Below, piece by piece: positions 47,940-56,286 of a stretch of DNA of 64,000 nt. The stretch spans positions 62,001 to 126,000 of the forward strand of contig NZ_CP093362.1 of assembly GCF_023380225.1 (NCBI RefSeq), in the 5' to 3' direction. Made by a program: the position numbers and the translations under genes. The notes under the pieces were generated by a model. It saw only the letters and a program-made list of their open reading frames with translations, did no database searches and was not told the DNA's origin. Every line of letters begins with the position of its first letter. Position 1 is the stretch's first letter. Origin of the DNA: Apilactobacillus apisilvae (lineage in GTDB: Bacteria; Bacillota; Bacilli; Lactobacillales; Lactobacillaceae).

Positions 47940-48063
47940 ATACAAAACTTCTTTCTATGAATTTATTATATTACTAATAAAATGATTTTTCATTAACTAT
48001 GGTTCCGTTTAATTAATATTAAAGTATAATTAACTTAAAATAATAAGTGGAGGTTTGATAAAT

Positions 48064-48726
48064 ATGAAAGAATTTGATTTATATGTAGTTCGTCATGGAC
48101 AAACTTATTACAATATTTATAGAAAAATGCAAGGCTGGAGTAATACACCTTTAACTAATCGAGGGTTAGAGGATGCTGAAAAAATTGGCAATAAATTATC
48201 CGACATTAAATTTGATGCATTTTATACCAGTGATATGGCACGTGCTGAAAAAACAGCTAAAGTTATTCATGATAAAAATAATTATTCAGCAAATGAAAAT
48301 ATAATATCATCGCAGTTACTTCGTGGAGCATTTTTTGGTTATTATGAAGGATCTAATATTGACGAAACTTGTCATACAATTGCTGCTAGTAATGGGTTTT
48401 CATCATATAAAAAAATGGTACAAGAAGCGGGATTAGGAAAAATTAAAGACACTTTTCATGAAGTTGATCCATTTCATCAAGCTGAAAATAATGATCAATA
48501 TTGGAAACGCTGGGATGAAGGCTTTAGAAACATTATGAATAATAAAGATATTACAGATAATGGTAAAGTTTTGCTAGTTAGTCATGGACCAGCAGTACTT
48601 AGCTTGGTTGATCGATTTGCACATGGTAAATATGATGTTAGCGTTCGTCCTAAGAACGGTAGTCTTACTAAATTACACTTTGATAAAGAAGGGAGTATTA
48701 GTGTTTTAAGCTATAATGAAGTCTAA
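48064..48726 (+). CDS. histidine phosphatase superfamily protein
   Basis: A 220-residue protein with the catalytic RHGQTYYN motif near residue 11, the conserved Arg of TSDMARAEKTA, and the second His in LVSHGPAVLSL. This makes it a phosphoglycerate mutase-like phosphatase rather than a confirmed glycolytic mutase: the middle insert (residues 85-150) is unlike GpmA. ATG 48064 is preferred to the TTG that abuts GGAGG. The substrate is not known. Confidence 0.82.
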   Translation: MKEFDLYVVRHGQTYYNIYRKMQGWSNTPLTNRGLEDAEKIGNKLSDIKFDAFYTSDMARAEKTAKVIHDKNNYSANENIISSQLLRGAFFGYYEGSNIDETCHTIAASNGFSSYKKMVQEAGLGKIKDTFHEVDPFHQAENNDQYWKRWDEGFRNIMNNKDITDNGKVLLVSHGPAVLSLVDRFAHGKYDVSVRPKNGSLTKLHFDKEGSISVLSYNEV

Positions 48727-48757
48727 CTTAAGTAATTAGATGAATTTAATATTTTAC

Positions 48758-48790
48758 TAAAAAAGCCAAAATAATTTTTTGGCTTTTAAT
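48758..48790. terminator. terminator after the phosphatase gene
   Basis: AAAAAGCCAAAA pairs with TTTTGGCTTTT around a short AT loop. Confidence 0.82.
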
Positions 48791-48800
48791 TTTATTCAGT

Positions 48801-49166
48801 TTAAAATAGTGGATTTCCACTTGCAGTTTTAACGTCTTCTATATTTTTTTCAATTATATCCCAGTGCTCAGCTAATTTATTATCAGATATTCTATAAATA
48901 TCACATACTTTGTTAGTATGACCATTATTTAAATCGCACTTAAAAAAAACATAAACATAATCATTATCACTGCTTATATTTAAAATATTAATTTTTGGTT
49001 CCAATTTCAAAAATAATTTTATGAATTCTATAAATCCAGCTTTTCCATTTTTAACTTCAGGACTATGTTGAATATAGTCATTTTTCATAAAAGTGTCTAT
49101 ATTTGATAAATCACCATTTTTAAAAACTTCTTCATAAAATTTATTTACTAATTGCTTATTATCCAT
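48801..49166 (-). CDS. SnoaL/NTF2-like protein
   Basis: A 121-residue protein with the N-terminal helix and loop typical of SnoaL-like folds (FYEEVFKNGDLSNIDTFM, then DYIQHSPEVKNGKAGF) and a C-terminal strand region ending HWDIIEKN. These cone-shaped proteins can be cyclases, isomerases or binding proteins, and the activity cannot be inferred. AGGAGGTTGTT precedes the ATG. It is a single gene between the phosphatase and tmRNA genes. Confidence 0.75.
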   Translation of the reverse strand: MDNKQLVNKFYEEVFKNGDLSNIDTFMKNDYIQHSPEVKNGKAGFIEFIKLFLKLEPKINILNISSDNDYVYVFFKCDLNNGHTNKVCDIYRISDNKLAEHWDIIEKNIEDVKTASGNPLF

Positions 49167-49280
49167 GTTTTAACAACCTCCTATTAAAATCAATTAACAT
49201 TGTATTACAAATAATTTATTCTAGTAAGAATTATTTGTAATTATATAAAATGAATCAATTAATTTATATCTAAAGTAAAT

Positions 49281-49333
49281 AAAAAGCCCGCTGTTAAGGT
49301 AAAATTAAAACCTATAACAACGAGCTTTTTTAT
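49281..49333 (-). terminator. terminator after ssrA
   Basis: On the reverse strand AAAAAGCTCGTTGTTATAGG pairs imperfectly with ACCTTAACAGCGGGCTTTTT. Confidence 0.85.
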
Positions 49334-49338
49334 ATCAA

Positions 49339-49709
49339 TGGAGTCGGCGGGATTTGAACCCGCGTCCGAGCATATCGCCATTCGAATATCTACGCTCATA
49401 GGAGTATTACTTAAATTTCACTAATCAAAACGCCATACACCAAGGCTATCATGATTAGCTAACCTGATTAATCTCTTCTAGCAACTTCAGGTGGGAGCTG
49501 ACTAGCGTAACCTATTTCATATAAAACCCAATGTTAACCCATAGGTGAAGCTAAATTGGATTGCTGCAGGCGCCTATTAAGCAACCATTAAGCAGCTTGT
49601 AAAGTATTATTTTTTGCAGTTATAATTTAAAACTGGACGGTTTTGCGTAGACGCCGCTACGTAACGCCACTCGAATTCGAACTATACCCGTCGAATCCAT
49701 AACGACCCC
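49339..49709 (-). ncRNA. ssrA: transfer-messenger RNA (tmRNA)
   Basis: On the reverse strand the 371-nt RNA begins GGGGTCGTTATGGATTCGAC and ends CGACTCC plus A, forming the acceptor stem; the T arm CGCGGG-TTCAAAT-CCCGCC is seen near the 3' end. The tag frame after ATTATAACT reads GCA AAA AAT AAT ACT TTA CAA GCT GCT TAA, that is (A)AKNNTLQAA. This is about three codons shorter than the usual lactobacillal tag and ends QAA rather than LAA. With SmpB (9698-10171) and RNase R it forms the trans-translation system; ClpXP (clpP at 1-78) degrades tagged proteins. Confidence 0.95.
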
Positions 49710-49832
49710 AAAAATTACATAATCTATTTTATCATATTATAACTTTGTGTAAAACATTTATAATTTTTAGAAGGAAATATTAAGCGATTGGATTAATTAT
49801 TGTTATAATTGGGATATATCGAGGGTGAACTA

Positions 49833-50495
49833 ATGAAATCAAATACAATAGCAAGTGAAAGAATAAATCCTTTCTATGTTAGATTGAAACATTTAAAGAT
49901 TGAAAAATGGTATGTTAATGAAATGCAGGATACGAAAAGTAACCGCTGCTCATTCTCTAAAGAAAATAATTATACTAAACTAGAAATTGATAAAATTGGC
50001 TTTTATAAAAAACAATTATGGTACCACTTTTGTAGTAGTGTCGAAGAAGGTTGGGTTGCTCATAAATTTGTTCGAAAAAATTATCGATTATTAAAATTAC
50101 ATTTTAACGTTGATCATCGTTATGAAAATGCGGTTATTGCAGCTCAGGCACTTTTATCATATTCTGGTTATGATTTATCGCTTAATGAAGTAATTAAATT
50201 TACAAAAGATAAGTATTCATATAAACCAAATGACTTTTTTAAATTATTTATAAATAATAAGGGTTCCTTTAAATTATTAACTAATAAATCATACCGTAGA
50301 GTTAGATCACAATTATTAAGAAATCGTCCAGTCCTTATGTGGCTGGATGATAATAAACATTGTGTGATTATAATTGGCTTTAATCGGCGAGTGTTTTTTT
50401 ACAAAGATGCTTATGATGGGCTAAATAAAACTATTACAATCAGCCAATTAACACGTCGATGGAAAAAAAGTGGTTATTTAGCATTTAGTTACTAA
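49833..50495 (+). CDS. C39-like protein with N-terminal SH3-like domain, catalytic Cys missing
   Basis: A 220-residue protein without signal peptide. ATG 49833 follows GAGGGTGA, and an extended -10 TGTTATAAT lies about 30 bases upstream. Residues about 20-85 look like a GW/SH3-type module (LWYHFCSSVEEGWVAHKFV). The rest resembles Peptidase_C39_2: YENAVIAAQALLSYSGYDLSLNEV, then PVLMWLDDNKHCVIIIGF with the His, and YKDAYDG with the Asp. Where C39 enzymes have the nucleophile Cys (GCE...YAG), this has Asn (ENA...YSG). It is probably not a peptidase, or not a standard one. The family assignment is by eye. Confidence 0.68.
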   Translation: MKSNTIASERINPFYVRLKHLKIEKWYVNEMQDTKSNRCSFSKENNYTKLEIDKIGFYKKQLWYHFCSSVEEGWVAHKFVRKNYRLLKLHFNVDHRYENAVIAAQALLSYSGYDLSLNEVIKFTKDKYSYKPNDFFKLFINNKGSFKLLTNKSYRRVRSQLLRNRPVLMWLDDNKHCVIIIGFNRRVFFYKDAYDGLNKTITISQLTRRWKKSGYLAFSY

Positions 50496-50534
50496 AACAA
50501 AAAGCAAGCCATAAAAATGGCTTGCTTTTTTATA
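50496..50534 (+). terminator. rho-independent terminator
   Basis: AAAAAGCAAGCCAT pairs with ATGGCTTGCTTTTTT. Confidence 0.92.
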
Positions 50535-50535
50535 A

Positions 50536-50609
50536 TCACCCGCATGGGGCTCGAACCCATAACTCCGCCTTGAGAGGGCAGCGTCTTAAACCAGTTTGAC
50601 CAGCGGGCA
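50536..50609 (-). tRNA. tRNA-Glu (anticodon CTC)
   Basis: On the reverse strand the D stem GTC/GAC, anticodon stem CTGCC/GGCGG with loop CTCTCAA, and T arm ATGGG-TTCGAGC-CCCAT resemble tRNA-Glu. The anticodon is CTC, reading GAG. The acceptor stem TGCCCGC/GCGGGTG would end in two wobble pairs (U-G, G-U), and the D loop is two bases longer than usual, so the exact ends are tentative. The discriminator is A and CCA is not encoded. Confidence 0.82.
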
Positions 50610-50718
50610 ATAAATATAACAATAATTATGTTACTTTAAACAAATTAAATTGTCAAACAAGAGAATGATGATTGACAGCTTTATTACAAAAGTTTAACAT
50701 AATAAATGTAGTAATTAT

Positions 50719-50791
50719 TGGGTATTCGCCAAATTGGTAAGGCAGCGGACTCTGAATCCGCAATCTACTGGTTCGAGCCCAGTATACCCAA
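50719..50791 (+). tRNA. tRNA-Gln (anticodon CTG)
   Basis: Acceptor TGGGTAT/ATACCCA, anticodon stem GCGGA/TCCGC with loop CTCTGAA, and T arm CTGG-TTCGAGC-CCAG. U1-A72 is typical of tRNA-Gln. The anticodon CTG reads CAG. CCA is not encoded. Confidence 0.92.
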
Positions 50792-50796
50792 TCAAA

Positions 50797-50825
50797 ACGT
50801 CGCTATATTGCGGCGCTTTTTTTGT
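50797..50825 (+). terminator. rho-independent terminator after tRNA-Gln
   Basis: CGTCGC pairs with GCGGCG across TATATT, followed by C and a T-run. Confidence 0.82.
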
Positions 50826-50923
50826 TTTATAAACAATATTTATTTTAATTTTACAAAATAAATACTAAAATAATCTATAATAAGTTTTTATTTTAATATT
50901 TATGAAAAGGAGTGAGTTTAAAG

Positions 50924-52651
50924 TTGATTAGATTGTCTAAAAAGTATTTAGTCTGGGGTGCAGTTTGGGCAGCTGTTTTATTTTTAGTTGTTCAAGTTTC
51001 CTGCGATTTGTATCTGCCAACTGTTACTTCCAATTTGATTAATAATGGTGTTGCTAAAAATAATGTTTCCTATATTTGGAGCGAAGGATTTAAGATGTTA
51101 TTCGTAACTTTTATAGGTGTACTTGCTGCCGGTGGAAATATCTATTTTGCTGCAACACAATCACAAAAGATGGGTAAAAAAATTCGTTCAGCACTTTATC
51201 GAAAAATTATGTATTTATCCGATCAAGACTTAGACAAATTTGGAGACGCTTCATTAATTACTAGAAATACTAATGACGTTGTTCAAATTCAAAATGTTAT
51301 GATTCAAGTTTTGAGAATGATGATTATGTCACCAATTATGTTGATCGGTGCAATGTCTTTAGCTTTTGTTAAAAGTCCGAAGTTAACAATTGTCTTTTTT
51401 GTATCTTTAGTGGCTTTAGCCATTGTAGTAGCAATTGTTATGTCTTTTGCTGGTCCAATGTTTAAAAAATTACAAGGACAAACTGATAAGTTAAATCTAG
51501 TTTTTAGGGAAGGTTTGACAGGTGTCAGAGTTATCAGAGCTTTTAATCGTGATAATTATGAACAAAATCGTTTTGATAAATATAATAATCGATATGCAAA
51601 AACAGGAATTCGTGTTTTCATGTTAGTTTCATTAATGTTTCCATTGATGACATTTATTTTAAGCGGAACTAATGTCGGAATTGTTTGGTTTGGTGCTAAG
51701 ATGATTTCAAATAGCGGTCTAGATGTTGGTAATCTAGTTGCTTTTATGACATATGCTACACAAATTTTAATTAGTTTTATGATGCTATCATTTTTATTTG
51801 TATTTATTCCTCGAGCTCAAGCATCAGCTACTCGTATTAATGAAGTGTTTGATGTTAAAGATTCTATCAATGATCCTAAACAACCAATAGAAATTGATAA
51901 AAGTAATAATACTTTAGCTTTTGAGCACGTTGATTTTAAATATCAAGATTCTAAAACTCCAGTGTTGAGTGATATTGATTTTAATGCTAAAGCTGGTCAA
52001 ACAGTCGCAATTATTGGTGAAACTGGATCTGGTAAGTCTAGTCTAATCAATTTAATACCACGTTTATATGACGTATCATCAGGTTCTATTAAAATTAATG
52101 ATACAGATATTCGTGATATTTCACAAAAAAACTTACATGATTTAATTTCCATTACACAACAAACCGCAGTTCTATTTACAGGAACGGTAAAAGAAAATAT
52201 GTTATATGGAAATGAATCTGCAAGTGATGAAGAAATTTGGCATGCTTTGGATATAGCTAAAGCTTCTGATTTTCTTAAAGATGAAGGCGGCTTAAATGCT
52301 CGCGTTGAACAAAATGGTGAAAATTTTTCCGGTGGTCAAAAGCAACGCTTAGCAATTGCTAGAACTATCTTGAAGAATGCTGCTATTTATATTTTTGATG
52401 ATTCTTTCTCTGCATTAGATTTCAAAACTGATGCTCAATTAAGAAGTGATTTGAATAAAGACGAAAAAATCCGAAAAGCAATTAGCGTTATTGTTGCTCA
52501 AAGAATTTCAACAGTTGCCGATGCTGATTTAATTCTAGTTTTAAACAATGGTAAATTAGTTGGTGCTGGTACACATAAAGAATTATCAGCTAATAATCCA
52601 TATTACAAAGTTATTTTAGACTCTCAGATTAAGAAGGGAGGTTCCAAATAA
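50924..52651 (+). CDS. heterodimeric ABC exporter, subunit with degenerate ATP site
   Basis: A 575-residue half-transporter: six membrane helices (about 1-310), then an ATPase domain. TTG 50924 sits 11 bases after AAGGAG; the GTG at 50912 overlaps that site. Walker A is GETGSGKSS and the signature is FSGGQKQRL, but the Walker B ends in Asp-Asp (IFDDSFSALD, no catalytic Glu) and the H-loop His is Gln (VAQRIS). This is the expected non-catalytic half of BmrCD/LmrCD-type pairs. It overlaps the next gene by one base. It likely exports drugs or lipids. Confidence 0.9.
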   Translation: MIRLSKKYLVWGAVWAAVLFLVVQVSCDLYLPTVTSNLINNGVAKNNVSYIWSEGFKMLFVTFIGVLAAGGNIYFAATQSQKMGKKIRSALYRKIMYLSDQDLDKFGDASLITRNTNDVVQIQNVMIQVLRMMIMSPIMLIGAMSLAFVKSPKLTIVFFVSLVALAIVVAIVMSFAGPMFKKLQGQTDKLNLVFREGLTGVRVIRAFNRDNYEQNRFDKYNNRYAKTGIRVFMLVSLMFPLMTFILSGTNVGIVWFGAKMISNSGLDVGNLVAFMTYATQILISFMMLSFLFVFIPRAQASATRINEVFDVKDSINDPKQPIEIDKSNNTLAFEHVDFKYQDSKTPVLSDIDFNAKAGQTVAIIGETGSGKSSLINLIPRLYDVSSGSIKINDTDIRDISQKNLHDLISITQQTAVLFTGTVKENMLYGNESASDEEIWHALDIAKASDFLKDEGGLNARVEQNGENFSGGQKQRLAIARTILKNAAIYIFDDSFSALDFKTDAQLRSDLNKDEKIRKAISVIVAQRISTVADADLILVLNNGKLVGAGTHKELSANNPYYKVILDSQIKKGGSK

Positions 52652-54471
52652 TGGATAACAATAAAAAGCAACGTCGAGCAGATAATTTTTGGAAATCCAC
52701 ATGGCGATTAATTAAATATGTTAAACCATGGCTATTAGGAATTTTTATCACTTTAATCTTGGCGATTTCAGCAACAGTTTTGCAAATTGTTACTCCTAAA
52801 ATTTTAGGTGAAGCAACCACTGAAATTTATAAAGGTGTAATGAAAGGTTTTGCAATGAAAAAGTCGGGACTACATTTAAGTAGTATCCCAATTGATTTTG
52901 GCGCAGTTGGACATATTTTATTAGTAGTTGCAATTTTATACATCTTGGCTGCTTTATTTAATGTTGGTCAACAATTTATTATGACTTATATTTCACAAAA
53001 GGTAGTTTACCGTTTAAGAAAAGATATGAAATCTAAGCTAAAACGTCTACCAATTTCATATTATGATACCCATTCTAACGGTGATATTATGTCTAGAATG
53101 ATTAATGATATGGATAATATTTCAACAATGTTTCAAACCAATTTAACTCAATTAATTACAAGTGTATTGTTATTCTTCGGTGTTTTATATATGATGACAA
53201 CAATTAGTTGGTCATTAACATTAGTTGCACTTTGTACTTTCCCATTAATTGCTTTAATAGTTGGGATTGTAACGCCTAAATCACAAAGATTTTTTAGTAA
53301 GCAACAAAGTCATTTAGGAACCGTTAACAGTCAAGTTGAAGAAAATTTTGCTGGCCGTAATATTATCAAAACTTTTAATCGTGAAGAAGAAACAATTAAA
53401 AATTTCGAAAAAGAAAATGACAAATATTACCAATCAGCTTGGAAAGCCCAATTTGTTTCTAGCTTTATGTTCCCATTAATGAACTTTGTTAAGAACTTAA
53501 ACTATGTTTTTGTTGCCGTATTTGGTGGAATTAAAGTTGCGGCTGGATCGATTGCATTAGGTAACGTTCAAGCATTTTTACAATATGTAAATATGTTCAA
53601 CCAACCTATTACTAATTTAGCTAACTTAACTAATACAATTCAGTCAACAATTGCATCAGCTGAAAGAATTTTTAAAATATTAGATGAACCAGAAATGACT
53701 GATCAAACTGTAAACAAAAAATCTATAGATACTGATGATGAAATTACATTTGAAGATGTTACTTTTAGATATGTACCTGAAACACCACTAATTAAAGATT
53801 TTAATTTACATGTTCAACAGGGAACAACGGTTGCAATCGTTGGACCTACAGGTGCTGGTAAAACAACAATTATTAACTTACTTGAAAGATTTTATGATAT
53901 TGATTCTGGTTCTATTAAATTCAAGGGTAAGGATACTAGGGACTTTACTAAATCAGAATTACGTTCGCACATCTCAATGGTATTACAAGATAGTTGGCTA
54001 TTTACTGGAACTATCCTAGATAATATTAAGTATGGTAACGATAAAGCTACTGATGAAGATGCTTATACTGCTGCTAAAGAAGCACAAGCTGATGGCTTTA
54101 TTCAAAAATTACCTGATGGTTACAATACGGTATTAAATGAAAATGCTTCTAATATTTCGCAAGGTCAACGTCAATTAATTACCATTGCGCGTGCTTTTGT
54201 GGCTAATCCAGAAGTCTTAATTTTGGATGAAGCTACTAGTTCAGTTGATACTAAGACTGAATCAATGATTCAAAAGGCTATGGATAATTTGATTAAGGGA
54301 CGTACTAGTTTCGTTGTTGCTCATCGTCTTTCAACAATTCAAAATGCTGAAAAAATTATTGTTATGGATCATGGACAAATAATTGAAACGGGTAATCACG
54401 AATCATTAATGAAGAAAAATGGCTTTTATGCTGACTTATATAATTCACAATTTATTGGTAATAATCTATAA
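52651..54471 (+). CDS. heterodimeric ABC exporter, subunit with consensus Walker B
   Basis: A 606-residue half-transporter with six membrane helices and an ATPase domain. Walker A is GPTGAGKTT, Walker B is LILDEATSSVD with the catalytic Glu, and the H-loop is VAHRLST; the signature is altered to ISQGQRQ. Thus the active ATP site forms from this Walker A/B and the SGGQ of the partner. The start overlaps the partner's stop (TAATG), giving equal expression. No local regulator gene is next to the pair. A terminator follows. Confidence 0.91.
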   Translation: MDNNKKQRRADNFWKSTWRLIKYVKPWLLGIFITLILAISATVLQIVTPKILGEATTEIYKGVMKGFAMKKSGLHLSSIPIDFGAVGHILLVVAILYILAALFNVGQQFIMTYISQKVVYRLRKDMKSKLKRLPISYYDTHSNGDIMSRMINDMDNISTMFQTNLTQLITSVLLFFGVLYMMTTISWSLTLVALCTFPLIALIVGIVTPKSQRFFSKQQSHLGTVNSQVEENFAGRNIIKTFNREEETIKNFEKENDKYYQSAWKAQFVSSFMFPLMNFVKNLNYVFVAVFGGIKVAAGSIALGNVQAFLQYVNMFNQPITNLANLTNTIQSTIASAERIFKILDEPEMTDQTVNKKSIDTDDEITFEDVTFRYVPETPLIKDFNLHVQQGTTVAIVGPTGAGKTTIINLLERFYDIDSGSIKFKGKDTRDFTKSELRSHISMVLQDSWLFTGTILDNIKYGNDKATDEDAYTAAKEAQADGFIQKLPDGYNTVLNENASNISQGQRQLITIARAFVANPEVLILDEATSSVDTKTESMIQKAMDNLIKGRTSFVVAHRLSTIQNAEKIIVMDHGQIIETGNHESLMKKNGFYADLYNSQFIGNNL

Positions 54472-54501
54472 AAAAGGAAGCGATTTATCATCGCTTCTTT
54501 T
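54470..54501 (+). terminator. rho-independent terminator after the ABC exporter
   Basis: AAAAGGAAGCGAT pairs with ATCGCTTCTTTT. Confidence 0.88.
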
Positions 54502-54546
54502 ATTTTGCCTTATAATATAAATAAACTATTGGTTTGAGGTGATAAC

Positions 54547-55563
54547 TTGAAATACTACAAAACAATTGAAAATATTAACCATTTAGTGATAGATGGAGTT
54601 GTTCCTGGCGTTAATTGTGCTTTTATTGACGGTGAAGATGTTGAACGTCATTTAATTGGTGATAGTGAATTAATTCCCGAAAAAGTGGAATTAAAAGATC
54701 ATTTAATATATGATATGGCATCAATTACCAAGGTTGTTGGGACTACGATGGTTATTTTAAAATTATCGGATGATCATAAATTAAATTTAGATGATTCAAT
54801 TAGTAAATATTTAACGACTTGGTCATTTCCAGAAGTTACTATTCGTAATTTAATAACTCATACTTCAGGCATTGAAGGCTATATTAAAAATCGTGATAAC
54901 TTAAATCATGATGAGCTAATTAAATCATTATTGAGATTAAAAGTTGGCAAAGGTTTAAATCATGAAATGCATTATGCAGATGTTAATTTTATTTTATTAG
55001 GATTAATCGCTAAGAAAGTGACTGGTCAATCAATTCAAAAATTAATTGATCGGTTCGTATTAAAGCCTCTAAAAATGAATAATAGTGGTTTTAATCCTAA
55101 ATACAAAAAGAATTGTATTCCCACAATTTATAACAAGCAAACCGGAAAATTGCTTCAAGGATCTGTCCATGATCCAAAAGCACAAATATTAGGAGAAGAT
55201 TGTGGATCAGCAGGCTTGTTTAGTAATATGGATGATTTAATTAAATTTGTTCATTCAATTCTTTATCCTGAAGACAACCCAGTTTTATCTGATGCAACAA
55301 TTAAAGGATTCTTTCAAGATCAAACTTATTCCCACAAGCTGGGTCGTAGTTTTGGTTTTGAATTACTTTATCATGATGAGATGAAATATATCTGGCAATC
55401 AGGTTATACAGGTACTTTCATTATTATAATTCCTGATTTAAAAAGAGCGATGATTTTCTTATCAAATCGCGTTCATCCAATTGCACCAAACGAATATTAT
55501 ATTGAAAGACGGAAGACTTTAATTGAAACTTATTTAAATGAAAATAAAAAAGCTTGGAAATAA
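54547..55563 (+). CDS. beta-lactamase/class C-like serine hydrolase
   Basis: A 338-residue cytosolic protein (no signal peptide) starting at a TTG after GAGGTGATAAC. The SxxK motif is Ser59-Ile-Thr-Lys62 in MASITKVVG. The second motif is YAD in MHYADVNF, where AmpC has YSN, and the third region is WQSGYTG near residue 285. These enzymes include D-Ala-D-Ala peptidases, esterases and amidases. The intracellular location and YxD motif suggest an esterase-like role rather than antibiotic hydrolysis. It is convergent with gatD. Confidence 0.82.
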   Translation: MKYYKTIENINHLVIDGVVPGVNCAFIDGEDVERHLIGDSELIPEKVELKDHLIYDMASITKVVGTTMVILKLSDDHKLNLDDSISKYLTTWSFPEVTIRNLITHTSGIEGYIKNRDNLNHDELIKSLLRLKVGKGLNHEMHYADVNFILLGLIAKKVTGQSIQKLIDRFVLKPLKMNNSGFNPKYKKNCIPTIYNKQTGKLLQGSVHDPKAQILGEDCGSAGLFSNMDDLIKFVHSILYPEDNPVLSDATIKGFFQDQTYSHKLGRSFGFELLYHDEMKYIWQSGYTGTFIIIIPDLKRAMIFLSNRVHPIAPNEYYIERRKTLIETYLNENKKAWK

Positions 55564-55577
55564 ATTCCAGGCTTTTT
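55545..55577. terminator. bidirectional terminator between the serine hydrolase and gatD
   Basis: AAAAAGCTTGGAA pairs with TTCCAGGCTTTTT; it overlaps both 3' ends. Confidence 0.82.
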
Positions 55578-56286
55578 AATATGCTTTTTCTACTTTCATT
55601 TTTTCAAATTGTGAGAAATCATCATTAGGGTAACGACGTTTTAATGCTTTAATTAATATATGCTTAGCTATAATGTTATTTCTAGCTAATATAGGGCCAT
55701 GGAAATAAGTGCAATAAACATTCTTATAGATTGCACCTTCTGCTTTGTCTTTACCATTATTACCGTAACCTTGTTCAACATCACCAAGTGGACGTTCATC
55801 TGAACCAGTATAAGTAACACCTTGATGATTTTCGAAACCATGATATTGTTCACCGGTTTCTTCGTTTTTAATTAAGATATCGCCAATAAATCGGTTATCG
55901 TGTTGTTGTTCAGTATAATGATCCATCACACCAATTCCAGGAATCTTATCACCTTTAGCATCAATATAGTATTTACCCAGTAATTGAAAGCCACCACAAA
56001 TTGCTAGTAGGCATCCATTTGAATCAATGAATTTTTTGATTTCGTCTTTTTTGGTTTGAATATCTTTAGATACGATGGTTTGCTCAAAATCTTGACCACC
56101 ACCAAATACAGCAATATCGTAATCGGCTGCTTTGAAATCTTCATCTAAGCTTACAACATTTGATTGGACATCGATGCCCATTTTTTTACCATAATATTTT
56201 AATACTAAAATATTTCCTAAATCACCATAGGTGTTCATTAGGTCACCATATAAATGAGCGATATTTAATGTGTACTTCTTAGCCAT
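55576..56286 (-). CDS. gatD: lipid II isoglutaminyl synthase, glutaminase subunit GatD
   Basis: It supplies ammonia from glutamine to MurT, which amidates the D-Glu of lipid II. The 236-residue CobB/CobQ-like type 1 glutamine amidotransferase has the nucleophile Cys97 in LAICGGFQLLG and the catalytic His in YFHGPIL. Its ATG overlaps the murT stop (TAATGG) by one base, ensuring paired production. Amidated lipid II is needed for efficient cross-linking and affects lysozyme and antibiotic sensitivity. Confidence 0.94.
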   Translation of the reverse strand: MAKKYTLNIAHLYGDLMNTYGDLGNILVLKYYGKKMGIDVQSNVVSLDEDFKAADYDIAVFGGGQDFEQTIVSKDIQTKKDEIKKFIDSNGCLLAICGGFQLLGKYYIDAKGDKIPGIGVMDHYTEQQHDNRFIGDILIKNEETGEQYHGFENHQGVTYTGSDERPLGDVEQGYGNNGKDKAEGAIYKNVYCTYFHGPILARNNIIAKHILIKALKRRYPNDDFSQFEKMKVEKAY

